Numbered from the stretch's first letter, positions 1-8,840 are shown. The stretch is 64,000 nucleotides of DNA from Bradyrhizobium diazoefficiens (GCF_016616885.1 NZ_CP067102.1:992001-1056000), one strand, 5' to 3'. Numbers and translations: made by a program. The notes: a model not told the origin generated them from the sequence alone.

Positions 1-947
1 GAGGCCGGTTCGATATGGGTTGCAAAGCCGTTGTCGAGCCCGAGCGCGGACTTGTTCTCGTAGACGATGCGCGCGATGTCGCCAGCGGTGGTCGCCGACA
101 TCTTGGACTGCGCGACCAGCAGCCATTCGAGGCCGATCGTGTCGAGATCGTCGTCGGGAATCTCGGGCGACGCCGACAGCGTGCCGGCCGTCAGCGTCTC
201 GTCGGAAATGCCGGGGAATTTACGCGCCAGCGCCTTGGCGTCGTCGATTGCATTGAGCGTGAAGCCGCCGCGCTTGGCGACCTGCTCATAAGCCTTGTCG
301 CGCACGGCCCTGGAGGCGTGGACGACGGCAATCACCGCGCTGAAGCCGTTGGCCGGCGCGAACAGCTTGTCCAGCGTCGCACCCGGCGGCGCCATCTGGA
401 TTTTCGCGGCGTCGGGGCTGTCGGCGGGAATGTCGAGGATGCTGCGGACGAAGGCGAGAGAGGAATCATTCTCGGCGAGAATGGCGACCTTCTTCTTCTT
501 GAGCTCGACGAGCGACTTGATCTTCTTGTTGCCGGGGCCGAGCAGGAGCACGAGATCGTGCTCGAGGATCGCGAGCGTGCGCGCCCGCAGCGGCACCTTG
601 GCGTCGGTGCGCAGGACGGCAAGATCGGCCTGCTTGCGATCGAACTGCGCGAGCGCCTTGGCGTTGTCGGCGCTGTTGACGATCTTGATCCGGAAGCGCG
701 AGGCGTTGTTCTTCAGCAGTGTGGCGAGCTTGGTCGCGAACAGGGCTTCGTCGCTGTTGGGAGCGCCGACGGCAAAGGTCAGCGTCTCCGAATTGTGCAA
801 CCAGGCGCGGCCGGCCCAGACGGTGGCAAGCGACAGCAGCAGGGTCAGCACGACATAGAGCAGGACCTGCTGCTGATTGGTCTTGATCACCTTGGGACGC
901 CGTCGCGGCGGGAGCTCGGCTGACGAGGTCGGGCCTTCAGCACTCAT
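1..947 (-). CDS. TAXI-family TRAP transporter solute-binding protein, 3' end cut off by the window
   Basis: The reading frame is open from an ATG at 947 to the window edge, about 315 residues, so the C-terminus is missing. A basic N-terminus is followed by one hydrophobic segment at about residues 30-48, which acts as an uncleaved anchor or signal. The rest resembles the TAXI solute receptors of TRAP transporters: an early strand ending FAVGAPNSDE, a segment on displaced substrate (KQADLAVLRTDA) and a K-rich V-E-L-K-K-K-K-V-A-I-L hinge. These receptors capture organic acids in the periplasm for a fused QM permease. No permease is visible, but it may lie beyond the window. The family call is from remembered motifs; the substrate cannot be told. 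Confidence 0.75.
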   Translation of the reverse strand, partial: MSAEGPTSSAELPPRRRPKVIKTNQQQVLLYVVLTLLLSLATVWAGRAWLHNSETLTFAVGAPNSDEALFATKLATLLKNNASRFRIKIVNSADNAKALAQFDRKQADLAVLRTDAKVPLRARTLAILEHDLVLLLGPGNKKIKSLVELKKKKVAILAENDSSLAFVRSILDIPADSPDAAKIQMAPPGATLDKLFAPANGFSAVIAVVHASRAVRDKAYEQVAKRGGFTLNAIDDAKALARKFPGISDETLTAGTLSASPEIPDDDLDTIGLEWLLVAQSKMSATTAGDIARIVYENKSALGLDNGFATHIEPA

Positions 948-1297
948 GGCAGCACTCTGGCCTTATTTCTGGGTGGCGCGCGGCACGACGATCGCCGGCG
1001 GCACGCTCGAAAATTTCGTAAGCGTCTGAAAAAAGAACGATAATCCTCTACCTGAGGATGATAGCGCTCCAGCAAAAGAATGCAAATTCCGCGCCGAAGG
1101 TAACCTTACCCGACCGATCCGCGTCGTTTGGTCATGCTATCACCGTTTAGCCACAGTTGGCGATTTTCCAGTTTCCCCCGGCTGCATTCCGTCGCGGGAG
1201 ATGTCATAAATCAGCGGTCCCGATGTTCTGGCGGGTCCAAAAAGAAGTTGCGCTGAACGCTCCATTTTTTCTTTTCGAGTCAACGAGGGCGTCAGCT
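948..1297. other. Intergenic region, no gene seen
   Basis: About 350 bp separate the divergent TAXI protein and DUF3307 gene. The only structure I see is a 6-bp dyad, ATCCTC-N5-GAGGAT, at 1043-1059, probably part of a promoter or operator. The DUF3307 frame stays open upstream to a TTG at 1157 and an ATG at 1223, so its 5' end may extend into this stretch. Confidence 0.5.
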
Positions 1298-1699
1298 TTG
1301 TCGTTTCCACCCCTGTCATCGGCGGTTCCGGTCGAAGCGCTCATTGGCTGGATGTTGCTGCTCACCTTCAAGCACATCATTGCCGATTTCGTGCTGCAGA
1401 CCGCCTGGATGGCGCATGGCAAGGACCAGAAGCACGGCTGGGCTTTGCCGCTTCTGGTGCATTGCCTGATTCACCTTGCGGTTGCGTTGCCGCTGATCCT
1501 GATCGTGGCGCCGAAGTTCTGGTTCGTGGCGCTGATCGACTTCTTTATTCACATCACGATCGACCGCGCCAAGGGACTGGTCTCGGCGAATTTCGGCGTC
1601 AATCAGGAGCACCCCTGGTTCTGGACCCTGATCGGCGTCGACCAGGCGCTGCACCACCTGACCGGCTTCGGCCTCTCCATCTTCATGGCGGCGAACTGA
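1298..1699 (+). CDS. DUF3307 family membrane protein
   Basis: A protein of about 133 residues with hydrophobic segments near residues 15-35, 45-68 and 70-85 and the DUF3307 signature: F-K-H-I-x-A-D-F-x-L-Q near the start, a conserved H-G-K, then F-x-x-H-x-x-I-D-R-A-K and a late D-Q-x-L-H-H. Homologues are small inner-membrane proteins of unknown function. I chose the TTG at 1298 because GAGGG lies 8 bp upstream; the frame continues upstream to ATG 1223 and TTG 1157, which lack a good ribosome site. The family is clear; the start is not. Confidence 0.75.
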   Translation: MSFPPLSSAVPVEALIGWMLLLTFKHIIADFVLQTAWMAHGKDQKHGWALPLLVHCLIHLAVALPLILIVAPKFWFVALIDFFIHITIDRAKGLVSANFGVNQEHPWFWTLIGVDQALHHLTGFGLSIFMAAN

Positions 1700-1787
1700 G
1701 GTCGGTTGTTTCCGATCCTCGGCCCGTCTGGGCCGACTTATTCGCGTCCAGGGCGCAAGGACCCCGGGTGACTACCGTTCCGGGTGG

Positions 1788-1802
1788 TTAACCTTTCATT
1801 AG
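1788..1802 (+). promoter_or_regulatory. CtrA-box-like site
   Basis: TTAA, seven bases, then TTAG lies 41 bp upstream of the start of the next gene. The alphaproteobacterial cell-cycle regulator CtrA binds TTAA-N7-TTAA, so seven of eight fixed bases match. A single site of this length can occur by chance. Confidence 0.35.
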
Positions 1803-1842
1803 AGAATTGCGCTGCATCTTCCCCACACGAGGGAGAACTGCA

Positions 1843-2241
1843 ATGTTTTCAAGCCGCGACGCTTATGAAAGCGATTTCTGCCCGGTTCGCGACGAGCTCC
1901 TTGGCGAGATGTACCGCGCCAGCGAGAGTGGCCTGCCGAGGCTGGTTGAGAGTGTTTCCCCTGACGCGCGCGCCAGGCTGGCGCTGTTCTGCTATCGCCG
2001 CAGCCATCTTCATTCGCTGGCCGTCGCGATCGCAGCCAGCTGCAGCGAGCGCAACCTGATCGAGAACGGCGGCCGTGTCGGCTCGACGCTCTATGCGCTG
2101 TCGCGCGGGGGCTCGGCCAAAGCGTCCCCGTCGCTGTCGGGTGGCCGCAAGCCGATCACGCTGTCGACCAAGCCGCTCTCGGTCCTCGCACCGCTGGACG
2201 ACGAGATCGACGACGAGATCAGCGAAGCGGTTCCGGCTTAA
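1843..2241 (+). CDS. Conserved hypothetical protein, 132 aa
   Basis: The ATG at 1843 is preceded by GGGAG at 1831-1835. The protein has no signal peptide or membrane segment. Residues 1-70 are predicted helical and include a C-Y-R-R-x-H-L-H-S-L motif. The tail is low complexity and ends in an acidic D-D-E-I-D-D-E-I run. I do not recognise a domain. A CtrA-like box lies upstream. It ends just before a convergent Cys-cluster gene. Codon use matches the neighbourhood, so it is very probably a real gene. Confidence 0.65.
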   Translation: MFSSRDAYESDFCPVRDELLGEMYRASESGLPRLVESVSPDARARLALFCYRRSHLHSLAVAIAASCSERNLIENGGRVGSTLYALSRGGSAKASPSLSGGRKPITLSTKPLSVLAPLDDEIDDEISEAVPA

Positions 2242-2552
2242 GCGGTCACAATTACGGGCAGCCCGAACTTCCGCCGCGCCATCGCGCATTCGGCGTCGCC
2301 GGGCATGCAGGTGCGGCACACCTCCGGCCGGACCGCATAGATGCCGCATGCGGTCACCTTGCCGATCTCGCCCTGCAACGCCGAACAGCGATCGCCCTCG
2401 CAGCGCATGCCGGATTGACGCGCGTTGACGAGCGTCTCCGGAATAGCTGCAAGCTCCTCGTCGCTCTCGATCGAGAAGCGCGGCCAGTTCTGCGAGTAGC
2501 CGCAGCAGGCGCCGCAGCTCTGGCAACAGCTCGACAGATCGATTTCTTCCAT
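2238..2552 (-). CDS. YkgJ-type cysteine-cluster protein
   Basis: A 104-residue protein with nine cysteines in the pattern of YkgJ-like (UPF0153) zinc/iron-chelating proteins: C-C-x-x-C-G-A-C-C near the N-terminus, C-E-G-D-R-C in the middle and C-R-T-C-x-P-G-D near the end. The family is presumed to bind Fe-S or zinc; its role is unknown. The ATG at 2552 follows GAAGGA; a GTG at 2561 is an alternative. It starts 17 bp after the WYL regulator gene, so the two are probably co-transcribed. Its last 4 bp overlap the end of the convergent upstream gene. Confidence 0.8.
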   Translation of the reverse strand: MEEIDLSSCCQSCGACCGYSQNWPRFSIESDEELAAIPETLVNARQSGMRCEGDRCSALQGEIGKVTACGIYAVRPEVCRTCMPGDAECAMARRKFGLPVIVTA

Positions 2553-2568
2553 CGTCGTCACGTGTCCT

Positions 2569-3267
2569 TCAGGTATCTTTGGGCGGACCCCAGACCAGGC
2601 TCTGCCGCCATTTGGCGCGCAACACGTCGCGCCGCTCCGGATATCTTTCGTCGAGATAGGTCGCATCCACGACACGGTCGGTGCGGAAGCTGCGAAAATC
2701 GCTACGCAGCTCGCACCAGGCCGCGAGCAGGCGCACGGCTTCGAGATAGCCGACCGAGATCGGCCAGATCATGCGCTCGCTGGGGCGGCCCTGCTCGTCG
2801 CGATAGCGCAGCATGATCTTCTTGCCCTCGTGAATCTGGGTGCGCGTGCGCGCCATGTCCAGGCGGTCCGGCTCCCTGTTCCAGCTCGGCCGCGCGCGGC
2901 TCGCAGGCTCCAGCACGAAGGGACGCAGGCGCTCGGGCACGGTGTCGGCGATCTTGGCCATCAGATCTTCAGCCGCGCGCGCCAGCGTGGAATCGGCATG
3001 GCCCGCGACCCATTGCGCGCCCAGCACCGCCGCCTCGATCTCGTCGGGTGTCAGCATTAGGGGTGGCAGGTCGAAACCCTTCTCGAGAATGTAGCCCATG
3101 CCGGCTTCGCCACGGATCGGCACGCGCTGGCCCATCAGCGTTGCGATGTCGCGATAGATCGTTCGCTTCGAAGTCTCGAGCTCGGCCGCAATCGCGTCCG
3201 CCGTCAGCGGCTTGCGGGTGCGCCTCAGCACCTGGATGATCTGAAACAGCCGGTCGGCGCGTCTCAT
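2569..3267 (-). CDS. YafY/WYL-domain transcriptional regulator
   Basis: A 232-residue DNA-binding regulator. Residues 1-55 form a DeoR-type winged helix-turn-helix (R-R-A-D-R-L-F start, then T-A-D-A-I-A-A-E-L and T-I-Y-R-D-I). The remainder is a WYL-type effector-sensing domain with the C-terminal S-V-G-Y-L-E and F-R-S-F-R-T-D-R-V segments usual in YafY relatives. The gene is divergent from a small protein and a glutathione S-transferase, and a 10-bp-arm dyad lies between, 43 bp from its start. The likely role is control of that pair and of itself. Confidence 0.88.
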   Translation of the reverse strand: MRRADRLFQIIQVLRRTRKPLTADAIAAELETSKRTIYRDIATLMGQRVPIRGEAGMGYILEKGFDLPPLMLTPDEIEAAVLGAQWVAGHADSTLARAAEDLMAKIADTVPERLRPFVLEPASRARPSWNREPDRLDMARTRTQIHEGKKIMLRYRDEQGRPSERMIWPISVGYLEAVRLLAAWCELRSDFRSFRTDRVVDATYLDERYPERRDVLRAKWRQSLVWGPPKDT

Positions 3268-3309
3268 GGCAATTCTCTCATCGGGGACGGATCAGAAAAA
3301 GGTGCGTGG

Positions 3310-3333
3310 CTGCTGACAGGATGCTGGCAGCAG
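3310..3333. promoter_or_regulatory. Near-perfect dyad, probable WYL-regulator operator
   Basis: CTGCTGACAG and CTGGCAGCAG face each other across a GATG spacer, with nine of ten positions complementary. The dyad sits between the divergent regulator (start 3267) and the small gene starting at 3380. Size, symmetry and place fit an operator for the adjacent winged-helix regulator; binding is an inference. Confidence 0.6.
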
Positions 3334-3379
3334 GGGAGTTCTATACCGGGACAACACATCGACTGAAGAGGATTTGTCC

Positions 3380-3655
3380 ATGATCATTCCAACCCATTTC
3401 GGTCCGGCCGGTCCGTTGTGGCGGAGCCAGGCCTCGTTGCATGCCTCGCTGTATGCCTGGGCCTTCAGCCGCCTCACCCTTTTCGATCTCACCGTCGTCG
3501 ACCTCCGCGTGGCGCTCGCGACCATGCTGACACGCTCGCTGATCCAGGCTGCGGACGCGCTGGTCCGCCATGTCATGGGCCGCGCCTGGCGGGGGGCCCG
3601 TTTCGCAGAAGATATCACGGCTGCTGCCACCATGGTGGCAGCAGCCCGGCACTAG
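3380..3655 (+). CDS. Small hypothetical protein, 91 aa, upstream of glutathione S-transferase
   Basis: The ATG at 3380 has GAAGAGG 8 bp upstream, so translation is plausible. The product is rich in Ala, Leu and Arg, with no clear membrane segment, and I recognise no domain. It is the first gene after the dyad, 38 bp before the glutathione S-transferase gene, so the two should be co-transcribed under the WYL regulator. It may be a small accessory protein or a translated leader. Reality as a protein is supported only by position, ribosome site and open frame. Confidence 0.45.
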   Translation: MIIPTHFGPAGPLWRSQASLHASLYAWAFSRLTLFDLTVVDLRVALATMLTRSLIQAADALVRHVMGRAWRGARFAEDITAAATMVAAARH

Positions 3656-3693
3656 GTTCCGTCAACTCTTTCGGCAGGTTCAGGAGAGCTCCA

Positions 3694-4422
3694 ATGATCA
3701 CGCTTTATGGCTTTGGCACCGGCTTCGGCCTGCCGGAAATCAGCCCCTTTGTCACCAAGACCGAGGTGCAGCTCAAGATGGCGGGACTGCCCTACCGGAA
3801 GGAGCGCGCGATGCCGCCGGCTTCACCGAAGGGGCAGCTGCCTTTCATCGATGACGGCGGCGAGGCGGTGGCCGATTCCACTTTCATCCGCGCCCATATC
3901 GAGCGCCGCTACGGCTTCGACTTCGACGCCGGCCTTTCCCTGCACGAACGCGCCCAGGCCTGGGCGTTCGAGCGCATGATCGAGCACCACGTCTATTGGT
4001 CGCTGGTCGGCGCGCGCTGGGTCGATGCTGCCAATTTCGCCAAGGGTCCTGCGCATTTCTTCGACGGGGCGCCCGAGCACAGCCGCGAGAAGCTGCGCGA
4101 GGACGCCCAGTTCCGTGTCGCCGAGAATTACCTGCTCTCTGGCCTCGGCCGCCACGCTCCCGATGACGACGTCGAACTCGCGGTTCGCTCGCTGTTCGCG
4201 CTGTCGGTGCAGCTTGGCGACAAATCCTATCTGATGGGCAACAAGCCCAGCGGGGTCGACGCGACCGCGTTCGGCGCGCTCGCCGGAATTCTCACACCGT
4301 TCTTCGAATCCCGGCTGCGCGAGCGTGCGGAAGGATTTCCGAACCTCACCGCCTATGTCGACCGGATGATGGATAGCTACTATCCAGAGTTCGCCTGGAC
4401 GCCACTGCGGCAAGCGGCCTGA
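3694..4422 (+). CDS. Glutathione S-transferase family protein
   Basis: A 242-residue protein with an N-terminal thioredoxin-like GST domain (I-T-L-Y-G-F-G start, cis-Pro segment K-G-Q-L-P-F-I-D-D-G, then A-D-S-T-F-I) and a helical C-terminal domain with G-x-x-P-S-x-x-D near residue 185. It resembles the failed-axon-connections/metaxin-like GST group, which often has no assigned substrate. The ATG at 3694 is preceded by CAGGAGAG. The dyad and regulator upstream suggest inducible expression, probably in response to an electrophile. The substrate is unknown. Confidence 0.85.
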   Translation: MITLYGFGTGFGLPEISPFVTKTEVQLKMAGLPYRKERAMPPASPKGQLPFIDDGGEAVADSTFIRAHIERRYGFDFDAGLSLHERAQAWAFERMIEHHVYWSLVGARWVDAANFAKGPAHFFDGAPEHSREKLREDAQFRVAENYLLSGLGRHAPDDDVELAVRSLFALSVQLGDKSYLMGNKPSGVDATAFGALAGILTPFFESRLRERAEGFPNLTAYVDRMMDSYYPEFAWTPLRQAA

Positions 4423-4441
4423 CGCAATCGCCCGGAAAGCG

Positions 4442-4475
4442 CAAAAGAAAAGAGCCGGCCCATCGGGCCGGCTCT
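4442..4475 (-). terminator. Rho-independent terminator of the ligase/binding-protein operon
   Basis: A perfect 11-bp stem (arms 4451-4461 and 4465-4475) with a 3-base loop is followed on the minus strand by TTTCTTTT. It lies 25 bp after the stop of the LivK-like gene. On the plus strand no U tract follows, so it mainly serves the minus-strand operon. Confidence 0.88.
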
Positions 4476-4499
4476 CGCCATCTCGGAAACTATCGCCGC

Positions 4500-5651
4500 T
4501 TACTTCGCGAGCGTGTATTTGCCGTTCTTGACCGTGAGCAGGATGCGCGAGCGGTCGTCGAGACCGTAGCGATCCTTTTCGGTGAAGTTGTAGACGCCTT
4601 GGCTCGCCGGGATCTCCCTTTCGGTCAGCCAGGCTTGGCGGATGGCCTCGCGGAATTCCGGCGTGCCGGGCTTCGCCGTCTTCAATGCGGTCGGAATGAT
4701 GCGCTTCAGGACCTCGAAAGCGTCATACGAGTGACCGGCGAACTGGCTGCGGCTGTTCGGGCCGTACTTGCCTTCATAGGCGGCGTTGAGTGCTAGACCC
4801 GGCTTCTTGGTCGCGGCCTCGTCCGGCTGGTCCTCGGGATCCATGACGGGACCGGACGCCATCAGCACGCCTTCGGCAGCTTTGCCGGCGATGCGGATGA
4901 AGTCCATGCTGGCGGCGCCGTGGGTCTGGTAGATCAGGCCCTGATAACCGCGCTCGCGCAACTCGGTCTGCGGCAATGCGGCTGCGGTACCGGAGGCGCC
5001 GATCAGGATCGCGTCGGGATTGGCTGCGACGAGCTTCAGAACCTGTCCGGTGACAGACGTGTCGGGCCGCGCGAAGCGCTCCTCGTCGACCATGGTCATG
5101 CCCATCGGCACGCCCTGGGCCTTGAAGTCGTTGAACCAGAGGTCGCCGTAGGAGTCGGAATAGCCGATATAGCCGACCGTCTTCACGTTGTGGGCCTTCA
5201 TGTGCTCATAGAGCACCTTGCCCATGATCGGAATCGGTTGCGGCATCGACACCGACCACTTGGCACGCTCGGGCGTGATCGGGAACGGCGCAAGGCCGAA
5301 ATGCGGAATGCCGGCTTCGTTGGCGACGTTGGAGATCGCGATGGATGGCGGTGTCGTCGAGGAGCCCATGATGATGTCGGCCTTGGACTCCGTGACGAAG
5401 CGGCGTGCGTTCGTGGTTGCCGTCGTCGGGTCGCCGCCGTCGTCGAGCACGATCACCTTCAGCGGCACGCCGCCGATTTCCTTCGGCACGAATTCCAGCG
5501 CATTGCGCTCGGGAATGCCGAGGGCGGCGGCAGGACCTGTGGTGGTCACGCTGATGCCGATGGTGATTTCGTTGGTCTGGGCCAGCCCGGGCAGGGCCGG
5601 CAGCGCCAGCGTGGCCGCCGCGATGGCAGCGGTCAGGTAAAAGCGTTTCAT
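4500..5651 (-). CDS. LivK-type ABC transporter substrate-binding protein
   Basis: A 383-residue periplasmic binding protein with an N-terminal signal (K-R-F then a hydrophobic stretch ending P-G-L-A-Q). It has the Peripla_BP_6 layout of branched-chain amino acid receptors, opening with I-T-I-G-I-S-V-T-T-T-G-P. It is the last gene of the aromatic operon, 90 bp after the thioesterase. LivK-like receptors such as CouP of Rhodopseudomonas palustris bind p-coumarate and related phenylpropanoids, so an aromatic ligand is likely. No permease or ATPase is next to it, so it must borrow one encoded elsewhere. A hairpin in the 90-bp gap may tune its level. Confidence 0.88.
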   Translation of the reverse strand: MKRFYLTAAIAAATLALPALPGLAQTNEITIGISVTTTGPAAALGIPERNALEFVPKEIGGVPLKVIVLDDGGDPTTATTNARRFVTESKADIIMGSSTTPPSIAISNVANEAGIPHFGLAPFPITPERAKWSVSMPQPIPIMGKVLYEHMKAHNVKTVGYIGYSDSYGDLWFNDFKAQGVPMGMTMVDEERFARPDTSVTGQVLKLVAANPDAILIGASGTAAALPQTELRERGYQGLIYQTHGAASMDFIRIAGKAAEGVLMASGPVMDPEDQPDEAATKKPGLALNAAYEGKYGPNSRSQFAGHSYDAFEVLKRIIPTALKTAKPGTPEFREAIRQAWLTEREIPASQGVYNFTEKDRYGLDDRSRILLTVKNGKYTLAK

Positions 5652-5689
5652 TGATTCCTCCCTTGACGTTTTTCTTTGAAAGCAGAAAT

Positions 5690-5709
5690 CGGGGATGAAT
5701 TCAGCCCCG
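5690..5709. promoter_or_regulatory. Intra-operon 20-bp palindrome
   Basis: CGGGG-a-TGAATTCA-g-CCCCG is a hairpin-forming palindrome between the thioesterase stop (5742) and the binding-protein start (5651). On the minus strand it is followed by a weakly T-rich stretch. It may be a partial terminator, an mRNA stabiliser or an operator; the sequence does not decide. Confidence 0.4.
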
Positions 5710-5741
5710 TCTTTTGGCGATGCGGCGATTTAGCTCCGGAC

Positions 5742-6161
5742 CTAGCTTCCTGTGAATTTGGCTACCATTTCCGGAGGGAATGGTGCCGATTTCAGCTTGT
5801 CGGGGTTAACGGGATCGCGGCCGACCAGGACGCGGGTCTCAAAACCTTCGATAGCAAGTGCCTCGCCCTTGTAGACATTGTGCTTCACCTCGAAGCTCGA
5901 GCGCTTGATGCTCTCGATCTTCGTTTCGATGGTGATCCAGTCGCCATAGGTCGAGGGGATGTAGAACTTGGACCGCGTATCGACCATGGGGATGCCCACC
6001 AGGCCGTATTTGCGGACCAGATCCTGCTTGGAGAAACCGGCGACCTCGAACAGGGTCGACGTCGAATCGTCGAACATCGCGAAATAGCGCGGGTAGTAGA
6101 CGATGTTGGCGGGGTCGCAGTCGCCCCACTGGATCTGGACGTCGCGCCGGTTCACGAACAT
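5742..6161 (-). CDS. 4-hydroxybenzoyl-CoA-type thioesterase
   Basis: A 139-residue single hotdog domain with the 4-HBT N-terminal motif W-G-D-C-D-P-A-N-I-V-Y-Y-P-R-Y, in which the second Asp is the catalytic residue of the Pseudomonas-type enzyme. It should hydrolyse an aryl-CoA to the free acid and CoA in the cytoplasm. Eleven bases separate it from the upstream dehydrogenase, so it is in the operon. With a CoA ligase, hydratase and dehydrogenase in front, the natural substrate would be 4-hydroxybenzoyl-CoA or vanilloyl-CoA made by side-chain shortening, whose product 4-hydroxybenzoate would feed PobA. The exact substrate is inferred. Confidence 0.85.
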   Translation of the reverse strand: MFVNRRDVQIQWGDCDPANIVYYPRYFAMFDDSTSTLFEVAGFSKQDLVRKYGLVGIPMVDTRSKFYIPSTYGDWITIETKIESIKRSSFEVKHNVYKGEALAIEGFETRVLVGRDPVNPDKLKSAPFPPEMVAKFTGS

Positions 6162-6172
6162 GCGTGATGCTC

Positions 6173-6934
6173 TTACTTGGGCGCCATGCGCAGCGAGCCG
6201 TCAAGGCGCACCACTTCGCCGTTGAGGTAGGAATTCTCGACCATGTGCAGGGCGAGCGCGGCGAACTCGTCGGCATGGCCGAGCCGGCGCGGGAAGGGAA
6301 TGGCAGCGGCAAGCGAGTCCTGCGCTTCTTGCGGCAGATTGGCCAGCAGGGGCGTCAGGAACAGGCCGGGCGCGATCGTCAGCACGCGAACGCCGAACTG
6401 GGCGAGCTCGCGGGCGATCGGCAGCGTCATGCCGACGATGCCGCCCTTGGACGCCGAATAAGCCGATTGGCCGATCTGGCCGTCATAGGCGGCGACGGAC
6501 GCCGTGTTGATGATGACGCCGCGCTCGCCGGTCGCCTGCGGCTCGAGCTTGGACATCTCGGTCGCGGCGAGGCGCAGCATGTTGAAGGTGCCGATCAAAT
6601 TGACCTTGATCACCTTGTCGAAATCGGCGAGCGCCATCGGGCCGTCGCGGCCGACGACGCGCTTCGCCACGCCGATGCCGGCGCAGTTGACCAGCACGCG
6701 GGCCGGGCCATGGGCCTTGGTCGCCTGCGCGATCGCGGCTTCGGCGGAGGCCGCATCGGAGACGTCGCAGGTCACGGCCACGCCCTTGATCTCGGCGGCA
6801 ACGGTCTCGGCGAGCTTGGCATTGAGATCGCACACCGCGACCCTGGCGCCCTGCGCCGCCAGCTTTCGCGCGGTGGCGGCGCCCAGTCCCGATGCGCCGC
6901 CGGTGACGATGGCTGCCTGATCCTTCAACAACAT
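6173..6934 (-). CDS. SDR dehydrogenase, 3-hydroxyacyl-CoA dehydrogenase type II-like
   Basis: A 253-residue classical short-chain dehydrogenase. The NAD-binding motif T-G-G-A-S-G-L-G lies near residue 12, an N-C-A-G-I follows strand 4, and the catalytic Ser and Y-S-A-S-K are near 150-165. It resembles the HSD17B10 / type II 3-hydroxyacyl-CoA dehydrogenase group, including the late R-L-G-H-A-D-E-F-A segment. It lies 22 bp after the CoA ligase gene and 11 bp before the thioesterase. In this setting it would oxidise a 3-hydroxy-3-arylpropionyl-CoA to the 3-keto form, a step not needed in the aldolase route. Confidence 0.88.
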   Translation of the reverse strand: MLLKDQAAIVTGGASGLGAATARKLAAQGARVAVCDLNAKLAETVAAEIKGVAVTCDVSDAASAEAAIAQATKAHGPARVLVNCAGIGVAKRVVGRDGPMALADFDKVIKVNLIGTFNMLRLAATEMSKLEPQATGERGVIINTASVAAYDGQIGQSAYSASKGGIVGMTLPIARELAQFGVRVLTIAPGLFLTPLLANLPQEAQDSLAAAIPFPRRLGHADEFAALALHMVENSYLNGEVVRLDGSLRMAPK

Positions 6935-6956
6935 GGCGTTCTCCTTCGATGAATTC

Positions 6957-8840
6957 TTAGCCGACCGATATCACACGGTCCGATGGATTGGCAGCGTAGA
7001 GCTCCTCGATCAGCGCGCCGCGATGCTCGAGCACGACACGCTGGTTGATCGAGCCCTTGTCGGTGACCTCGCCCTTGTCGATCGACAGCGGCGCATCCAG
7101 CAGGATGGCGCGCGTGATCCGCGTCGAGGAGCCGGTGGCCGAAGAAAGGAACTGGATCAGGCGCTCGCGGAAAGCTTCACGGACCAGCTGGTCGCGGGCG
7201 GTGACGGTGAGATTGTCGGCCGGCAGCGTCGGGTTGACCAGGCGGCAGCCGTCGAGATCGAGAAGCACCAGGGCGGAGACCTCGTCGCGGTTGATGCCGG
7301 CGATGACCACGTCGCGTACCAGCGGCGCACAGGCAGCGACGAAGCGCGCACGCAGCGGACCGACGCTGACCCAGGTGCCGCTCGCGAGCTTGAAATCCTC
7401 GCTGACGCGGCCGTCGAAATCGAAGCCGGCGTTGAGATCATCGGGATCGGCGGGCTTGAGCGCGTCGCCCATCTTGTAAAATCCTTCCTCGTCGAAGGAT
7501 TTCGCGGTGATGTCGGGCTGGCGCCAATAGCCGGGCATCACGTTCGGGCCCTTGGCACGAACTTCCATCTTGCCGTTGTTGGGCACCAGTTTTGCGTCAT
7601 TCCCCGAGACCGGCAGTCCGACGTGGCCCGAGCGGCTGGTACGCGGATTGACCGACATGAAGAACGGCGCGGTCTCGGTCGCGCCGAGGCCGGTCAGCAT
7701 CGGCACGCGATAGCCTTTTTCCTTCACGGCGAGCTCGTCGAGGCTGTTCCAGACGAAGGGTGACAGCGCCGCGCCCGAGAAGAACATCGCGTGCAGCCGG
7801 TCGAAGAACTTTGCACGCAGGCCTGGGTCGTCGCGCAAATAAGGCAGCAGCGATTCATAGCCCTTGGGCACGTTGAAATAGACCGTCGGCGAGATCTCCT
7901 GGAGATTGCGCACGGTCTCCTCGATGCCGCCCGGCATCGGCTTGCCGGCGTCGAGATACATCGAGCCGCCATTGTAGAGCGTCAGCCCGATATTGTGGTT
8001 GCCGCCAAAGGTGTGATTCCAGGGCAGCCAGTCGATGATGACGGGCGGTTCGTCCTTGAGGAAGGCGAGCGTCTCGCGCAGCATCACCTGGTTGGCGCAG
8101 ATCATGCGCTGGGTGTTGATGACAGCCTTGGGATTTCCGGTCGAGCCCGACGTCAGCAGAAATTTTGCGATCGTGTCGGGGCCGATCTTGCCGTGCACCG
8201 CGTCGAGATCGCTGCGGATCGGCGTTGCCATGAGATCGGCGAGCAAGGTGACGTCGCGGCCGGGCACATGGCCATAGGACGCGGCGATCTCGGTGCCGAG
8301 CGAGACGTTGGCGGCAAGCGCATCCGCGAACTTGTCAGCGTCCTCGGCGAAGACCAGGCCGGGCGTCAGCAGCTTCAGCAGGTAAGAGAGCTTGCCGTAA
8401 TCCTTTGAGACCAGCGAATAGGCCGGCGATACCGGACAGAACGGAATGCCCGCATAGAATGCGCCGAACGCCAGCAGCGCATGATCGATCGAATTGCCGG
8501 AGAGGATGACGACCGGCCGCTCCGCCGACAGGCCGCGTTGGATCAGGCTTGATGCGATGTGCCGGCTCGCCGGGAGCAGCTCGGCATAGGTGATTTTGCG
8601 CCAGCCCCGGCCGCCTTCGCGCTCCGCCATGAACACGCGATCCGGGGTAGTCGTCGCCCAGTGATGCAGGCGATCGGTGATGCGGACGGGATAGTCGCCG
8701 AGCGGCCGCTTCGGCCGCAAATAGATCGTGCCATCGGCGCGACGCTCGATGTCGATGACGGGATCGCCGAACGAGATCGGCCGCAGCGGAGAATTGCTCG
8801 CGCCGCGCTCTGTGCTGGAAGAGGACGGCTCCGTACTCAT
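6957..8840 (-). CDS. fcs: Feruloyl-CoA synthase-like acyl-CoA ligase
   Basis: A 627-residue AMP-forming acyl-CoA synthetase. The phosphate-binding loop [10 protein letters not shown] lies at about residues 229-238, a G-A-T-E-T-A-P-F adenine motif follows near 390, and the Y-K-M-G-D hinge region lies near 455. Length and the alkaline-rich N-terminus match feruloyl-CoA synthases. It should activate ferulate, p-coumarate or caffeate to the CoA ester in the cytoplasm using ATP. Its ATG overlaps the stop of the upstream crotonase by 4 bp, so the two are translationally coupled. The precise hydroxycinnamate preference is not shown by the sequence. Confidence 0.87.
   Translation of the reverse strand: MSTEPSSSSTERGASNSPLRPISFGDPVIDIERRADGTIYLRPKRPLGDYPVRITDRLHHWATTTPDRVFMAEREGGRGWRKITYAELLPASRHIASSLIQRGLSAERPVVILSGNSIDHALLAFGAFYAGIPFCPVSPAYSLVSKDYGKLSYLLKLLTPGLVFAEDADKFADALAANVSLGTEIAASYGHVPGRDVTLLADLMATPIRSDLDAVHGKIGPDTIAKFLLTSGSTGNPKAVINTQRMICANQVMLRETLAFLKDEPPVIIDWLPWNHTFGGNHNIGLTLYNGGSMYLDAGKPMPGGIEETVRNLQEISPTVYFNVPKGYESLLPYLRDDPGLRAKFFDRLHAMFFSGAALSPFVWNSLDELAVKEKGYRVPMLTGLGATETAPFFMSVNPRTSRSGHVGLPVSGNDAKLVPNNGKMEVRAKGPNVMPGYWRQPDITAKSFDEEGFYKMGDALKPADPDDLNAGFDFDGRVSEDFKLASGTWVSVGPLRARFVAACAPLVRDVVIAGINRDEVSALVLLDLDGCRLVNPTLPADNLTVTARDQLVREAFRERLIQFLSSATGSSTRITRAILLDAPLSIDKGEVTDKGSINQRVVLEHRGALIEELYAANPSDRVISVG

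Noticed and set aside
1..923. A 302-codon plus-strand frame over the first gene
   Set aside because: The minus-strand frame encodes a recognisable TAXI receptor; the plus frame is its shadow.
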